Below are positions 1 through 7,497 of a stretch of 64,000 bases of DNA, in pieces. The notes beneath the pieces were generated by a model. The model was given only the letters and a program-made list of their open reading frames with translations. It had not been told where the DNA came from and did no database searches. The position numbers and the translations under genes were made by a program. The stretch's first letter is position 1. Every line of letters begins with the position of its first letter. Location of the stretch: positions 58,715-122,714 of the forward strand of contig NZ_JAHLOS010000008.1 in NCBI RefSeq assembly GCF_018917525.1, written 5' to 3'. Source of the stretch: Enterococcus raffinosus (GTDB lineage: Bacteria; Bacillota; Bacilli; Lactobacillales; Enterococcaceae).

Positions 1-1
1 A

Positions 2-328
2 ATGATCGAAGAAATGACAGGAACCAGCGAGGAAGTGCGAATCATTTCTGCAGGCGGGACCGGTGATGGGCGTCTGGGTACGAATTCAGTAATGATCATG
101 GAGGCGATCGAAGAGAATGCCGATTGCGATCATATCTTAATCTTTTGCGATATTGGAAGCGCTATTCTGAGTTCGGAAACGGCAATTGATCTCATTGATG
201 ATGAAGAACTAAGCGCGAAAACAGAAATCATGGATTGTCCGTTAGTTGAAGGGGCCTTTGCGGCAGCCGTTCAAGCAACCGTCTGTCAGGAGAAAGCAGC
301 AATCATTCAAGAATTAGCACAGATGTAA
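2..328 (+). CDS. dhaM: DhaM, PTS-dependent dihydroxyacetone kinase phosphotransferase subunit (5' partial)
   Basis: This is the C-terminal 108 residues of a DhaM-type EIIA-mannose-fold protein. In the family DhaM takes phosphate from HPr and passes it to ADP bound on DhaL, which phosphorylates dihydroxyacetone held by DhaK. The segments SAGGTGDGRLGTN and FCDIGSA are typical of the fold. The family usually has about 15 to 20 more residues at the N terminus, including the phosphorylated His, and these lie outside the window; the ATG at base 2 is therefore probably internal. It is followed by two membrane-protein genes and then dhaK and dhaL on the same strand, which supports the call. Function is inferred from family and operon context. 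Confidence 0.85.
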   Translation: MIEEMTGTSEEVRIISAGGTGDGRLGTNSVMIMEAIEENADCDHILIFCDIGSAILSSETAIDLIDDEELSAKTEIMDCPLVEGAFAAAVQATVCQEKAAIIQELAQM

Positions 329-362
329 GGCTTTATTAAATAAAATAAAAGGAGCGAAAAAA

Positions 363-785
363 ATGAAATTTCTGAGAAGTATGGTAGGTTACATGATCGC
401 CGGTACAATTGTAATGTCTGTTTGGAATGAATTAGGCAGTTTTGGCATCTTTGGCGGTTACTTGGCAGCTGGAATTATTATTGGACCCATGTGGTTTATG
501 AATCATTATCTAAATTTGACCGGTAACGAAGATGACGCGGCTTTTGTGGATATGGGGCTGGCGATTGGTGTTTGTGGAATTGCTCGAGATACCTTCATGC
601 AAGGCGGAGCTGTTTTCACGGATGCTTTACCAACGATTGCACTGGTAATCGTGGGCGCTGTACTTGGTGGGATCGTGGCAGCAGCGTTTGAAAAGAGTGT
701 CGCAAAAGAAGAACAGCGTGATGAAAACGCTCCTGAACCAGGTATGACTGAAAAAGAACTGGATCGTTTAGTTGGCGAAGAGTAG
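363..785 (+). CDS. Small membrane protein of the dha operon, putative glycerol/DHA transporter subunit (Lin0368-like)
   Basis: The 140-residue product has three to four hydrophobic segments (about residues 8-25, 30-50, 60-80 and 90-108) and an acidic hydrophilic tail ending near VGEE. An AAAGGAG-type ribosome site lies just before the ATG. Paired small membrane proteins of this kind sit between dhaM and dhaK in Listeria dha operons, and a role as subunits of a glycerol or dihydroxyacetone permease has been proposed there; I know of no direct proof. Here the pair again lies between dhaM and dhaK, so a transport role is inferred from position. It could instead be a membrane anchor or scaffold. 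Confidence 0.7.
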   Translation: MKFLRSMVGYMIAGTIVMSVWNELGSFGIFGGYLAAGIIIGPMWFMNHYLNLTGNEDDAAFVDMGLAIGVCGIARDTFMQGGAVFTDALPTIALVIVGAVLGGIVAAAFEKSVAKEEQRDENAPEPGMTEKELDRLVGEE

Positions 786-813
786 TACTGAATAAGGAAC
801 GGAGGAAAATTAA

Positions 814-1152
814 ATGACTTTGAGTTTAGGACTTGCAACAGTATGCGGCGGATTTTTATTTCCTTTTGTGATCCGTATGGCATGGGGAAAAATGGTGGAT
901 CACTGGGGAGCAATCGGCGGTTGGATGGCAGCACTCTTTATTGTTGGAACCGTTTGGTGTATTAATCACGGGATTTCAACCCCAATGATCGCTCAAACTG
1001 GTGCTTGGGTCGATCAAGGGTTGGCAGCGGGTGTCGGCGTTTGGGTAGCATCCGCATTGGTCGGCGGAAACGTGAAAAAATCACTTCCGAAAATCGCAGC
1101 TGCAGTTTGTGGCGGATTATTAGGCGGATTGTTATTGTCTTTATTCTTATAA
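814..1152 (+). CDS. Second small membrane protein of the dha operon, putative glycerol/DHA transporter subunit
   Basis: The 112-residue product is almost entirely hydrophobic with about three membrane segments and glycine-rich stretches (residues 30-45, 60-85 and 95-112). A GGAGG ribosome site lies 9 bases before the ATG. It follows the other small membrane protein after 28 bases and shares a look with it: a Trp-rich first half, a conserved MVDHWG- or NELGSFG-like start, and a cytosolic linker. Two half-size proteins encoded in tandem suggest a heteromeric membrane complex. The function is unproven; only the operon position points to uptake of glycerol or dihydroxyacetone. Confidence 0.68.
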   Translation: MTLSLGLATVCGGFLFPFVIRMAWGKMVDHWGAIGGWMAALFIVGTVWCINHGISTPMIAQTGAWVDQGLAAGVGVWVASALVGGNVKKSLPKIAAAVCGGLLGGLLLSLFL

Positions 1153-1199
1153 AAATAAATTATTAACTAAAAAATGTATTTTAAAGGAGAAATGGGAAG

Positions 1200-2192
1200 A
1201 TGAAACGTTTAATCAATGATGGCTATGAAGTTGTAGAAGAAATGCTGGAGGGGTATGCAGCAGCGAACAAACAATATGTGACGCTAGATCTAGAAAATCG
1301 TGTCGTTGTCAGTAAATTAATGAGTGAAGAACCGCGCGTTCGCGTAATTGTCGGTGGTGGATCAGGGCATGAGCCGATGTTCTTAGGCTATGTGGGAAAA
1401 GATTTTGCGGATGCGGCGGTTGTTGGAAACGTGAATACTTCACCGGCACCGGATGCTTGTTACGAAGCGGTGAAAGCGGTTGATAGTGGAAAAGGTTGTC
1501 TCTATTTATATGGAAATTACGCAGGCGATGTGATGAATTTCGATATGGGTGCGGAAATGGCGTTAGAAGAAGATGGTATTCGGGTAGAAACGGTCACCAC
1601 TACCGATGATGTCTACTCGGCTAAAGATAAAAAAGATCGTCGTGGCGTGGCTGGCGACTTACCAGTCTTTAAAGTAGCTGGAAGTGCTGCGGCAAAGGGT
1701 TATGACCTAGATAAAGTCAAAGCAGTGACTGAAAAAGCCAATGACAATACTTATTCATTAGGTGTGGCGTTATCTTCTTCGACTTTACCTGTTACCGGCG
1801 AAGTGATTTTCCAAATGGATGAAGGCGATATGGAGATCGGTATGGGGATTCATGGAGAACCGGGAATTGAACGTCGTAAAGTTGAAAAAGCCGATGTGAT
1901 CATTGATGAGATCATGAAGATCATTCTGGAGGATTCTAAAATTGCGGCAGGAGATGAAGTCTATGTACTGGTCAACGGTTTGGGGGCTTTACCGGTAATG
2001 GACCAATATGTCTGCTACCGTCGGGTCGATCAAATCTTGAATGAAAAAGGGATCAAGATCCACCGTACAGATGTGGGAAATTTCGCGACTTCGATGGATA
2101 TGGCTGGGATGTCTGTCACATTAGTGAAGCTGGATGATGAGATCAAAGAATTGCTTGATGCACCATGTGATACACCTTATTATAAATTATAA
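1200..2192 (+). CDS. dhaK: DhaK, dihydroxyacetone-binding subunit of the PEP-dependent kinase
   Basis: The 330-residue protein matches the usual DhaK length. It contains GGGSGHEPM (His57) and IGMGIHGEPG, which places the covalent substrate-binding histidine at residue 218, the same number as in the E. coli enzyme. DhaK binds dihydroxyacetone as a hemiaminal on this His, while DhaL delivers the phosphate. The ATG has an AAGGAG site 10 bases upstream. It is followed by dhaL, and dhaM lies upstream, so the complete three-subunit kinase is encoded here. The product, dihydroxyacetone phosphate, enters glycolysis in the cytoplasm. Confidence 0.96.
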   Translation: MKRLINDGYEVVEEMLEGYAAANKQYVTLDLENRVVVSKLMSEEPRVRVIVGGGSGHEPMFLGYVGKDFADAAVVGNVNTSPAPDACYEAVKAVDSGKGCLYLYGNYAGDVMNFDMGAEMALEEDGIRVETVTTTDDVYSAKDKKDRRGVAGDLPVFKVAGSAAAKGYDLDKVKAVTEKANDNTYSLGVALSSSTLPVTGEVIFQMDEGDMEIGMGIHGEPGIERRKVEKADVIIDEIMKIILEDSKIAAGDEVYVLVNGLGALPVMDQYVCYRRVDQILNEKGIKIHRTDVGNFATSMDMAGMSVTLVKLDDEIKELLDAPCDTPYYKL

Positions 2193-2263
2193 GAAAAGGG
2201 TTTCATTTCTGGTATTAGGAGCTTCAAAAGGAACACGAAATTAGAAAGAATGAGGTGTGCTTT

Positions 2264-2908
2264 ATGAGTGAAATGGTGTTAGATAAGCAGTTTTTTGCCA
2301 ACAGTTTAGCGAAAATGGCAGAGCTTGCGGAAGTAAATCGTGATTATTGGACAAAGTTAGATTCAGACATTGGTGATGGCGATCATGGAATCAATTTAAG
2401 TATTGGCTTTCGAGCAGTAAATGCCAACTTGCAGGAAAATTTAGAAAAAGCGCCAGATATCAGTACACTGCTAAAAAAATCTGGCATGCTGCTGTTGAGC
2501 AAAGTCGGCGGCGCATCAGGCCCCTTATACGGCAGCTTCTTTATCAAAATGGGCAAAGATGATACAGGTAAAGAGACGATCACGTTCCCAGAATTTGCCG
2601 GGATGCTGAAAAATGGTGTCGAAGCCGTGCAGCTCCGGGGAAAAGCGGAACTACAGGACAAAACCATGATCGATGCGCTGCTTCCAGGGATCGACTATTT
2701 GGAAGCGCACAAAAACGATGGGGACGCCATTGCAGTAATGGAAGAAACCGTCGCGATCATGAAGCAGGGAGCAGAATCGACTATTCCTTTGGTTGCGAAA
2801 AAGGGTCGAGCGATGCGTTTAGGCGAACGTGCCGTCGGGCATAAAGACCCTGGATCGGAATCCTCGTGGATGCTGATGAATGTCTTTTTAGAGGAAATGA
2901 AAAAATAG
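2264..2908 (+). CDS. dhaL: DhaL, ADP-binding subunit of dihydroxyacetone kinase
   Basis: The 214-residue product carries the DxDxGDGDHG motif (residues 33-42), whose aspartates bind two Mg ions and the permanently bound ADP in DhaL. GGASGPLYGSFF (about residues 83-94) and a C-terminal RAMRLGERAVGHKDPGS stretch also fit the family. I chose the ATG at 2264 because GAGGTG lies 6 bases upstream; a GTG nine bases earlier overlaps that ribosome site. DhaL is phosphorylated by DhaM and passes phosphate to dihydroxyacetone on DhaK. Confidence 0.95.
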   Translation: MSEMVLDKQFFANSLAKMAELAEVNRDYWTKLDSDIGDGDHGINLSIGFRAVNANLQENLEKAPDISTLLKKSGMLLLSKVGGASGPLYGSFFIKMGKDDTGKETITFPEFAGMLKNGVEAVQLRGKAELQDKTMIDALLPGIDYLEAHKNDGDAIAVMEETVAIMKQGAESTIPLVAKKGRAMRLGERAVGHKDPGSESSWMLMNVFLEEMKK

Positions 2909-2926
2909 GGTGAACGGAAGATTACT

Positions 2927-3739
2927 ATGACAAATTTAGAACAAAAAGCATTGGAGCTGCGGGAGTGGATCATTCGCTCCCTGGCTTCAGCCGGATCGGG
3001 GCATCCAGGCGGATCACTTTCGGCGATTGATATTTTAACGACGCTTTATTATCAAGAGATGGATATCTCGGTGGAGAATTATGATCAAAAAGATCGCGAC
3101 CACTTTATTCTTTCAAAAGGTCATGCGGCACCAGCTTTATATACGGTGTTAGCAGACAAAGGCTTCTTCCCGAAAGAAGAATTGCTTGATTTGCGAAAAT
3201 TCGGCTGTCATTTACAAGGACATCCTGATCGGATCAAGACGAAAGGTGTTGATTCTTCAAGCGGATCGTTAGGCCAAGGCTTATCCATCGCGAATGGGTT
3301 GGCTTTGGCTCAGCGTTTAGACGGGATTCAAAAAAAGGTTTATATTTTGATCGGTGATGGTGAGCTGCAGGAGGGTCAAGTCTGGGAAGCCGCCATGACC
3401 ACCGCCCATTACAAGCTGAACAATGTCGTTGCTTTTATTGATAATAATGGCTTGCAGATTGACGGAACGAACGATCAAGTGATGGGTGTGAAGGATATTG
3501 GTCAGAAATTTGCAGCCTTCAACTGGAACGTTTTGACTGCCGACGGACATGATTTTGATTCATTAACAGCAGCGATCAGGGAAGTAAAAGCACAGGAAAA
3601 AGGACCGACTGTCATCGTCTGTCAAACGACCAAAGGCAAAGGGGTAAGCTTTATGGAAGATCAAGTCGGCTGGCATGGCAAAGCACCTTCGTCAGAGGAA
3701 GCTGAAAAAGCGCTCGCTGAGCTGAAGGAGGCGTTGTAA
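2927..3739 (+). CDS. Transketolase, N-terminal (thiamine diphosphate-binding) half
   Basis: The 270-residue protein is the N-terminal half of a transketolase. It has SAGSGHPGGSLS near the start, FILSKGHAAPALY, and the thiamine diphosphate motif GDGELQEGQVWEA at about residues 143-155. Split transketolases work as a complex of this subunit with the pyrimidine-binding subunit, which is the next gene, one base after this stop. The pair interconverts pentose and triose/hexose phosphates. Its place at the end of the dha operon suggests that dihydroxyacetone phosphate or triose phosphate feeds the pentose phosphate pool. Listeria dha clusters also carry a transketolase. Confidence 0.93.
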   Translation: MTNLEQKALELREWIIRSLASAGSGHPGGSLSAIDILTTLYYQEMDISVENYDQKDRDHFILSKGHAAPALYTVLADKGFFPKEELLDLRKFGCHLQGHPDRIKTKGVDSSSGSLGQGLSIANGLALAQRLDGIQKKVYILIGDGELQEGQVWEAAMTTAHYKLNNVVAFIDNNGLQIDGTNDQVMGVKDIGQKFAAFNWNVLTADGHDFDSLTAAIREVKAQEKGPTVIVCQTTKGKGVSFMEDQVGWHGKAPSSEEAEKALAELKEAL

Positions 3740-3740
3740 G

Positions 3741-4664
3741 ATGAAAAAAACTACAAGACAAGCCTATGGTGAAACGCTAGCAAAGCTTAAGGATCATCCC
3801 GACTTGGTCGTATTGGATGCCGATCTATCCGCCGCAACTAAAACAGATATTTTTGCCAAAGTAGCACCGGAAAAATTCTTCAATATGGGGATTGCTGAAG
3901 CTGATATGATTGGTACTGCGGCAGGACTAGCATTAGGAGGCAAGCGTCCTTTTGCCAGCAGCTTTGCGATTTTTGCAGCAGGACGGGCTTATGAACAGAT
4001 CCGCAATGCAGTCGCGTATCAAAAATTAAACGTGACGATTGCCGCTACTCACGCTGGAATTACTGTCGGCGAAGACGGTGGGTCTCATCAGGCGATCGAA
4101 GATATTGCTTTAATGCGGGCGATTCCAGGGATGACGATTATCAATCCAGTGGACGATCTGGAAACGGAAGCTGCGATCGAAACGATTTTGGAACATGAAG
4201 GTCCGATCTATCTGCGTTTGGGCCGCTTGGCTGTTGAGCGAATCCACGAAGAGAAGCAATCTTTTGTAATCGGAAAAGGTGAAACGTTAGTGGAAGGTAA
4301 TGATGGAACGATCATTGCGACGGGATTAATGGTGCAAGAAGCCCTCGAAGCGGCAAAGCAATTAGCCGAACAAGGTACTAAGATTCGTGTATTGAACTTT
4401 TCTACTATCAAGCCATTAGATGAAGAATTGGTCTTACAGGCGGCTAAAGAAACACCATGGATTATTACCGCTGAAGAACACAGTGTGATCGGCGGATTAG
4501 GTAGTGCGGTTTCAGAATTCCTATCTGAGAATCAACCAACAAAAGTGATAAAAATCGGCGTTCAGGATCAATTTGGCCAATCAGGAAATCCAGAATTGCT
4601 GAAAGAACATTACGGTTTGACATGGAAGAATATAATTAATAAAGTAAAACAATTAAGTTCCTAA
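3741..4664 (+). CDS. Transketolase, C-terminal (pyrimidine-binding) half
   Basis: The 307-residue protein is the C-terminal transketolase half, with the pyrimidine-binding region FFNMGIAEADMIGTAAGLA (about residues 46-64) and HAGITVGEDGGSHQAIED (about 104-121). The start ATG lies one base after the stop of the N-terminal half and its AAGGAGG site lies within that gene, so the two are translationally coupled. A strong terminator follows directly, making this the last gene of the operon. Confidence 0.93.
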   Translation: MKKTTRQAYGETLAKLKDHPDLVVLDADLSAATKTDIFAKVAPEKFFNMGIAEADMIGTAAGLALGGKRPFASSFAIFAAGRAYEQIRNAVAYQKLNVTIAATHAGITVGEDGGSHQAIEDIALMRAIPGMTIINPVDDLETEAAIETILEHEGPIYLRLGRLAVERIHEEKQSFVIGKGETLVEGNDGTIIATGLMVQEALEAAKQLAEQGTKIRVLNFSTIKPLDEELVLQAAKETPWIITAEEHSVIGGLGSAVSEFLSENQPTKVIKIGVQDQFGQSGNPELLKEHYGLTWKNIINKVKQLSS

Positions 4665-4666
4665 GA

Positions 4667-4709
4667 AAAAAGCAGATCAAGCGAAAAAATTTCGTCTGAT
4701 CTGCTTTTT
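4667..4709 (+). terminator. Terminator between the dha operon and the convergent flavin-protein gene
   Basis: A 13-bp perfect stem (AAAAAGCAGATCA pairing with TGATCTGCTTTTT) with a 17-base loop lies between two converging genes. It has A runs and T runs on both sides, so it can act in both directions. Confidence 0.9.
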
Positions 4710-4710
4710 A

Positions 4711-5166
4711 TTAATCGTAGGTGCTGATTTCAGCTTTTCCCTGCTCAAAATCAATAAACAACTGAAATCCCTTGTCCTCTTCATCCTGATCCCAAATCTC
4801 AACTAATTTAGGCACTATTTCGATCAAAATTTCACTATCTTTATGAGGATAGGCGTTATAGCTTTTTTCCCAGTGTTTTTGATACAACTCTTGGAAGGAG
4901 TGATCTGGCTGATCAACGACTAAGCCATGATTCACAGCGATCCCTTCGATCTGAACCCCCCAATAACAAATCGCCACTCGAGGATTTTCGATTAGCTGCT
5001 TCGTTTTGCGGAAATTCCTGTCTGTTTTAAATAGGATTTTGCCTTCACGAATGATCACACTAACATTTCGCACCATCACATAATCGTTCAAACTAGTGGC
5101 CAGAGCCATGATCTTCTTTTGTCCTAGTTTTTGATAAAATTGTTCAACGGCTGTTTGAAAGTCCAT
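4711..5166 (-). CDS. Pyridoxamine 5'-phosphate oxidase-like flavin-binding split-barrel protein
   Basis: The 151-residue protein has the start of a split-barrel flavoprotein: an N-terminal helix, then KKIMALATSLNDYVMVRNVSV and ILFKTDRNFRKTKQL, which resemble the FMN phosphate-binding region of pyridoxamine phosphate oxidase-like proteins. The substrate is unknown. Its start overlaps the stop of the upstream riboflavin S-component gene by one base (TAATG), so both are on one FMN-riboswitch-controlled message, which fits a flavin-binding role. No membrane segment is seen. Confidence 0.75.
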   Translation of the reverse strand: MDFQTAVEQFYQKLGQKKIMALATSLNDYVMVRNVSVIIREGKILFKTDRNFRKTKQLIENPRVAICYWGVQIEGIAVNHGLVVDQPDHSFQELYQKHWEKSYNAYPHKDSEILIEIVPKLVEIWDQDEEDKGFQLFIDFEQGKAEISTYD

Positions 5167-5765
5167 TATAAATACTCCCGTCTAAGAAAAATGGCGCGCA
5201 ATCGGTCGAGAGAAAAATAGACAATCGCGGTGGTGACGCCGTACTTAATTAAATTAAAGGGAATGATTCCAATGACAACCAATTTCCAAACACTGTCTAC
5301 CATTGGATTGACCGCTTGTGTCATGGCGATGATCGCCTCCATCGACATTCCGTATAATTTGGTATAAAAGGGGATGATGAAATAGACATTTGATAGACAC
5401 GCCACAAAAGTAACTAACGCCGTGCCAGCCACCATTCCTTTTAACGCCGAACCTTTACTTGTTGATCGTTGGTATAAGAGACTGGCAGGTAAGATAAAAC
5501 TCAGGCTTAAAATAAAGTTCTGAATTTCACCAGTAAACATCGAAGCAGTCCCGACCGTCGCCAACTTGATTAAAAGTTTGATCAATACGATAAAGATCCC
5601 CGAAACAGGACCTAATAAAAATGCTCCTAGCAGCTCTGGAATCCCAGCCAAATCAAAGTCCATAAACGGCGGCATAAACGGTAAAGGGAACTTGAATAGC
5701 ATCAAGACGTAGGAAAGAGCTCCAAAAATTGCGATCATGACTAATTTTCTTGCGGTAAATTTCAT
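5166..5765 (-). CDS. ribU: RibU/FmnP, riboflavin-specific S component of an ECF transporter
   Basis: The 199-residue membrane protein has about six hydrophobic segments and the S-component pattern MKFTARKLVMIAIFGALSY, then FDLAGIPELLGAFLLGP and a conserved FTGEIQNFILSLSF stretch. RibU binds riboflavin and works with a shared EcfA/A'/T module that is not in this window. I chose the ATG at 5765, with AAAGGTGTG 8 bases upstream; a GTG three codons earlier overlaps that site. An FMN riboswitch with its own terminator lies upstream, which is strong support for riboflavin as substrate. Confidence 0.92.
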   Translation of the reverse strand: MKFTARKLVMIAIFGALSYVLMLFKFPLPFMPPFMDFDLAGIPELLGAFLLGPVSGIFIVLIKLLIKLATVGTASMFTGEIQNFILSLSFILPASLLYQRSTSKGSALKGMVAGTALVTFVACLSNVYFIIPFYTKLYGMSMEAIIAMTQAVNPMVDSVWKLVVIGIIPFNLIKYGVTTAIVYFSLDRLRAIFLRREYL

Positions 5766-5790
5766 TTCTAACACACCTTTCTTTAAACAT

Positions 5791-5821
5791 AAAAAAGAAC
5801 CTTACAACAACATTTGCAAGG
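5791..5821 (-). terminator. Expression-platform terminator of the FMN riboswitch
   Basis: On the minus strand CCTTGCAA pairs with TTGTAAGG (8 bp, one G-U) around a 6-base loop, followed by TTCTTTTTT. It lies between the aptamer and ribU, where a ligand-controlled terminator is expected. Confidence 0.85.
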
Positions 5822-5898
5822 CACAGTCAAAGTAGAAAAAGGTGGTTTGATTCATCAAATAGCGTTTGTTATCTGAGGATCAACAAACACACACTTTT

Positions 5899-6004
5899 CT
5901 TCTTCCATCCAGACTGTACTGTCGGTCTCAGAATTGCACTGAGTCAGCCAAAAGGCTCGCGGACTATCACCGCCGGTCGGGAATTAAACCCTGCCCTGAA
6001 GAAC
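5899..6004 (-). promoter_or_regulatory. FMN riboswitch aptamer (RFN element)
   Basis: Read on the minus strand, the conserved blocks follow in the usual order: CAGGGTTTAATTCCCGACC, GGCGGTGATAGTCCGCGAGC, GGCTGACTCAGTGCAATTC, GAGACCGACAGTACAGTC and GGATGGAAGAAG. These match the RFN aptamer almost base for base. High FMN is expected to favour the terminator at 5791-5821 and switch off ribU and the flavin-protein gene. Confidence 0.97.
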
Positions 6005-6128
6005 TTATTGTATTTATTTTCACATGGTTTCAGTGGAAATGCAAGCGTTTTTTTTGGAATTCAAAGCAACTGGCTGAAGCCTGCATTACATAGGTTTAAG
6101 AAAAGTGTTATACAAGAATGGATCTAAA

Positions 6129-6557
6129 TCATTGATAGATCATGTTCCAATAAGCATCTGGTACATTTATTTCTCGAACTTTTTTCCAGCCTTCCTTTTC
6201 ATAAAAAGCCAGTGCGGAGGTGTTACGTGACAAGCATTTCAATTTCATTGGTAACTCTAAGTGGTTCCTCGCTTTTTCCAAAAGCAGATGACCAGCTCCT
6301 TGTCCTTTGTAGCGGCCATCAACAAATAGGCAATGAATGAAGTTATCTGGAACATATAAAGAAATAAAGCCAATGACTGTTTCTTCGACTTCTGCAACTA
6401 AGACAAGTTCAGCCTCCGTATCACGATCAAAATCCTCTAAATGCATCAACTCGGGATCATCCCAATAAAAAGTTGTACGCCGACTTTCTAGATATAATTC
6501 TCTAAGTCTTGACTTATCTTGAAGGGCCATTTCACGAATGTGAATCAAGTACATCAT
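6129..6557 (-). CDS. GNAT-family N-acetyltransferase
   Basis: The protein (up to 142 residues) shows the GNAT fold signature: an acidic first half, strand-forming ELVLVAEVEETVIGFISLYV, the acetyl-CoA loop RYKGQGAGHLLLEKA (R/Q-x-x-G-x-G/A), and a C-terminal NTSALAFYEKEGWKKV. The acceptor is unknown. The start is uncertain: an AGAAAGG site abuts the first two ATG codons, and the TTG at 6548, nine bases downstream of that site, gives a more family-like N terminus (IHIREMALQDK). It is a single-gene unit. Confidence 0.85.
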   Translation of the reverse strand: MMYLIHIREMALQDKSRLRELYLESRRTTFYWDDPELMHLEDFDRDTEAELVLVAEVEETVIGFISLYVPDNFIHCLFVDGRYKGQGAGHLLLEKARNHLELPMKLKCLSRNTSALAFYEKEGWKKVREINVPDAYWNMIYQ

Positions 6558-6703
6558 CCTTTCTATAAACTATCTTGAAAATAAGAAATTCCCAAACTTA
6601 CTTTAGCATATTTTAGTCGAAAGTTTGAATGATTTTGGTCTCTAATTGCTGATAAATAGAAGAACTAGAAAAACTCAGACCAAATAACTAGATGAAAAAT
6701 ACA

Positions 6704-6749
6704 CCTTTCGCCCTATGACGAATCAAAGAAGATTGAGCATAATATAGAC
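6704..6749 (+). promoter_or_regulatory. Stress-type promoter/operator module A upstream of the first pspC gene
   Basis: The block CCTTTCGCCCTATGACG ends in a -35-like TGACGA (6716-6721), followed after 16 bases by CATAAT (6738-6743). The same arrangement recurs at 7424-7468 before the LiaX-like gene. I infer a shared activator, probably a LiaR-type response regulator, from the gene content; the binding itself is not shown by sequence. Confidence 0.6.
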
Positions 6750-6846
6750 ATAAGATAAAAACACATCGCGAGTGGGAAATGAAAAATAATAACCAAATCG
6801 GGTTCCAAAAAAAGTGTTTTTGGAAAATAATAAGGAGAAAATTAAA

Positions 6847-7128
6847 ATGAAAAAATTGACGAAATCACAAAACAATCGAGTATTAACAGGGACGTTAGCC
6901 GGAATTGCGGACTATTTTGGAATTGATCCTACGACTGTACGTGTCATCTTTGTCTTCCTAAGCTTTTTCTTAGAAGGCGCACCAATTCTACTTTATCTAT
7001 TGCTTATGCTGCTTGTTCCTAAAGCAGAAACTGAGAGCCGAGCGTACCAACAACCCTATGAATCTTCAACTGGTAATCAAGCCAAACAAGCCGAGACAGT
7101 TGCAGACGATACATGGAGCGATTTCTAA
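6847..7128 (+). CDS. PspC-domain membrane protein (first paralogue)
   Basis: The 93-residue protein has the PspC domain: LTGTLAGIADYFGIDPTTVR (about residues 14-33) followed by a hydrophobic helix of about 30 residues. The tail is hydrophilic and ends WSDF. I chose the ATG at 6847 because AAGGAG lies 9 bases upstream. PspC proteins are small envelope-stress membrane proteins; in enterococci one (LiaY) is co-encoded with LiaX. A terminator follows, so it is a separate unit from the LiaX-like operon but uses a promoter module like the one before that gene. Confidence 0.88.
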   Translation: MKKLTKSQNNRVLTGTLAGIADYFGIDPTTVRVIFVFLSFFLEGAPILLYLLLMLLVPKAETESRAYQQPYESSTGNQAKQAETVADDTWSDF

Positions 7129-7172
7129 TTAGAAAAACAATGCTTAAATCTTAAGCCTAAAATATAAATCTG

Positions 7173-7206
7173 AAGAGTGAACTGACAAAAACAGTTCACT
7201 CTTTTT
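7173..7206 (+). terminator. Terminator after first pspC
   Basis: AAGAGTGAACTG pairs with CAGTTCACTCTT around a 7-base loop and is followed by a T run. It ends the single-gene pspC unit. Confidence 0.9.
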
Positions 7207-7365
7207 GCGAGTCAAACTTTTTGCAGTTTGTTTGGTTCAAGTGAAGAACAGACATCTCACTGGAATTATTGATTGAGTAATATAGTTTGATCGTATGCGT
7301 GATGAGAATAAAATGAATTTTTTCAATTGAAACGAATTAGCTACGAGTCAAATTTTTTGCAATTT
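7207..7365 (+). repeat. Imperfect 22-bp direct repeat in the pspC-liaX intergenic region
   Basis: CGAGTCAAACTTTTTGCAGT (from 7208) recurs as CGAGTCAAATTTTTTGCAAT (from 7344). The two copies are about 135 bases apart in a 369-base gap that otherwise holds a terminator and the liaX promoter. Their role is unknown. Confidence 0.5.
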
Positions 7366-7423
7366 CTACTTTTTAGAAAACGAACTAACAGCAATAATGA
7401 AAATTATTCTTTGAAATATAGTC

Positions 7424-7468
7424 CTTTCGACCCATGACGTGGTGACGAGGGTTGTGCATAATAGACTC
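7424..7468 (+). promoter_or_regulatory. Stress-type promoter/operator module B upstream of the LiaX-like gene
   Basis: CCTTTCGACCCATGACG leads into a TGACGT -35-like hexamer (7435-7440), a 16-base spacer and CATAAT (7457-7462). Spacing, flanking bases and the GCATAATA core match module A at 6704-6749. It lies about 35 bases before the gene's ATG. Confidence 0.62.
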
Positions 7469-7497
7469 ATAGAACATTTCGTCGAGGAGAGATTATC

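Noticed and set aside
506..934. Long minus-strand frame opposite the dha membrane-protein genes
   Set aside because: Shadow of two real plus-strand genes that have ribosome sites and family resemblance; the reverse product looks low-complexity Ser/Pro-rich.
2927..4664. Transketolase broken by a frameshift
   Set aside because: The two halves have their own start and ribosome site and match the known split transketolase arrangement.
5866..6093. 75-codon open frame on the plus strand near the ribU leader
   Set aside because: It lies across the FMN riboswitch in antisense and has no ribosome site; the conserved RNA structure explains the sequence.
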